Below, in pieces: positions 63,782-64,000 of a DNA stretch of 64,000 nt; the stretch's first letter is position 1, and each line of letters begins with the position of its first letter. The position numbers and the translations under genes were made by a program. The DNA lies in contig VXMB01000009.1 of assembly GCA_009841265.1 (NCBI GenBank), positions 417,911 to 481,910 on the forward strand, written 5' to 3'. The notes below the pieces were generated by a model. That model ran no database searches, had not been told where the DNA came from, and worked only from the letters and a program-made list of their open reading frames with translations. The stretch comes from Gemmatimonadota bacterium (GTDB lineage Bacteria > JAAXHH01).

Positions 63782-63801
63782 GGTCTCCGGGAGCGGAGAC
63801 C
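63782..63801. promoter_or_regulatory. Intergenic perfect hairpin
   Basis: GGTCTCCG (63782-63789) and CGGAGACC (63794-63801) form an 8-bp perfect stem with loop GGAG. It lies between the two minus-strand genes without a T-run, so it is more likely an mRNA stability or processing element than a terminator. Confidence 0.5.
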
Positions 63802-63814
63802 ACCGGCCGGAACT

Positions 63815-64000
63815 TCAGTTGCGGCTCCCGTTCCTGGAGAGATTCTCGAAGTAGTCGTTTACCAGGTCCCGGTACCCCGGCGGGACATCCTCTTCCCGAG
63901 CGAGGTAGAGCCTTTCCCTCCGGCGCATGTCCCGGACTTCCGCACGCAGGCCATCGTAGTAGTCCACGAGACTGCGGGCCATGTTGAGGTGGAGCTCGTT
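63815..64000 (-). CDS. C-terminal end of an unidentified protein (5' part outside window)
   Basis: The minus strand is open from the window edge to a TGA at 63815, 61 residues seen. The end is charged and helical: MARSLVDYYDGLRAEVRDMR, REEDVPPGYRDLVNDYFENL, then SRNGSRN. The phrase PPGYRDLVNDYF resembles the C-terminus of large membrane-anchored proteins that end with a conserved YF helix (DUF4175-like), but this is too little to name it. It lies 52 nt upstream of the deacetylase-fold gene. Confidence 0.6.
   Translation of the reverse strand, partial: NELHLNMARSLVDYYDGLRAEVRDMRRRERLYLAREEDVPPGYRDLVNDYFENLSRNGSRN

Overview
The window is 64 kb of GC-rich, densely packed bacterial chromosome, with short convergent overlaps and many ATGA-type start/stop overlaps. 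A DUF5916 protein with a signal peptide, a DsbD/ScsB-type thiol reductase and a lipoprotein point to a Gram-negative cell envelope. Menaquinone is made by the futalosine route (mqnE, mqnC, mqnA), transhydrogenase has three subunits, and there are three phytanoyl-CoA dioxygenase (PhyH) homologues, two Gfo/Idh/MocA oxidoreductases and a ThuA protein. This mix resembles uncultured marine or sponge-associated FCB-type lineages such as Latescibacterota. That placement is an inference from gene content; no rRNA or tRNA gene was seen.

Layout. 1-10 kb: DsbD-like reductase (cut by the window edge), DUF5916 protein, PmtA-like methyltransferase, a NatAB-type ABC exporter whose second permease is fused to a CPBP protease, and a PhyH enzyme. 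10-18 kb: an SPFH protein with a 55-residue Arc-type partner, a 1-Cys peroxiredoxin, ThuA, PhyH, purT and pntAA-pntAB-pntB. 18-26 kb: a PhyH/aminotransferase pair, protoporphyrinogen oxidase and a HemE with a HemD-like N-terminus, Gfo/Idh/MocA, rsmI and mobA. 26-36 kb: TPR protein, site-2 protease, acyl-CoA ligase, two class V aminotransferases around an IorA-like enzyme without ferredoxin domain, and a STAS protein. 35-46 kb: DUF362 and mqnA/C/E, a VOC protein, an unknown protein, an NCS2 permease with a kinase-like tail, YciI, UbiD and a SelA-fold enzyme. 46-51 kb: Tex, then an AT-rich island with an Mrr-type nuclease and a DUF4268 protein. 51-64 kb: MoaD, a three-subunit molybdenum hydroxylase, DUF815 ATPase, Gfo/Idh/MocA, lipoprotein, OPT-like membrane protein, GerW-like protein, LexA, aldo/keto reductase, histone-deacetylase-fold enzyme and the C-terminus of an unknown protein.

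Functional links. The mqn operon and UbiD serve menaquinone; HemE and protoporphyrinogen oxidase serve heme; mobA and MoaD supply cofactor chemistry that the molybdenum hydroxylase needs. Good sigma70-like promoters (TTGAC at -35, TATATT or TAATAT at -10) can be read in front of several transcription units.

The least expected structural signal is repetition with a 9- or 18-bp period. At least nine places carry it, both in frame inside genes (as six-residue linkers) and between convergent genes, where in one case the same repeat supplies the stop codons of both genes. Other points worth attention are a PhyH homologue with HxG instead of HxD, a half-HemD/HemE fusion, the SPFH-Arc pair with a palindrome at its promoter, an NCS2-HATPase-like fusion and a divergent promoter pair sharing a perfect 12-bp inverted repeat.
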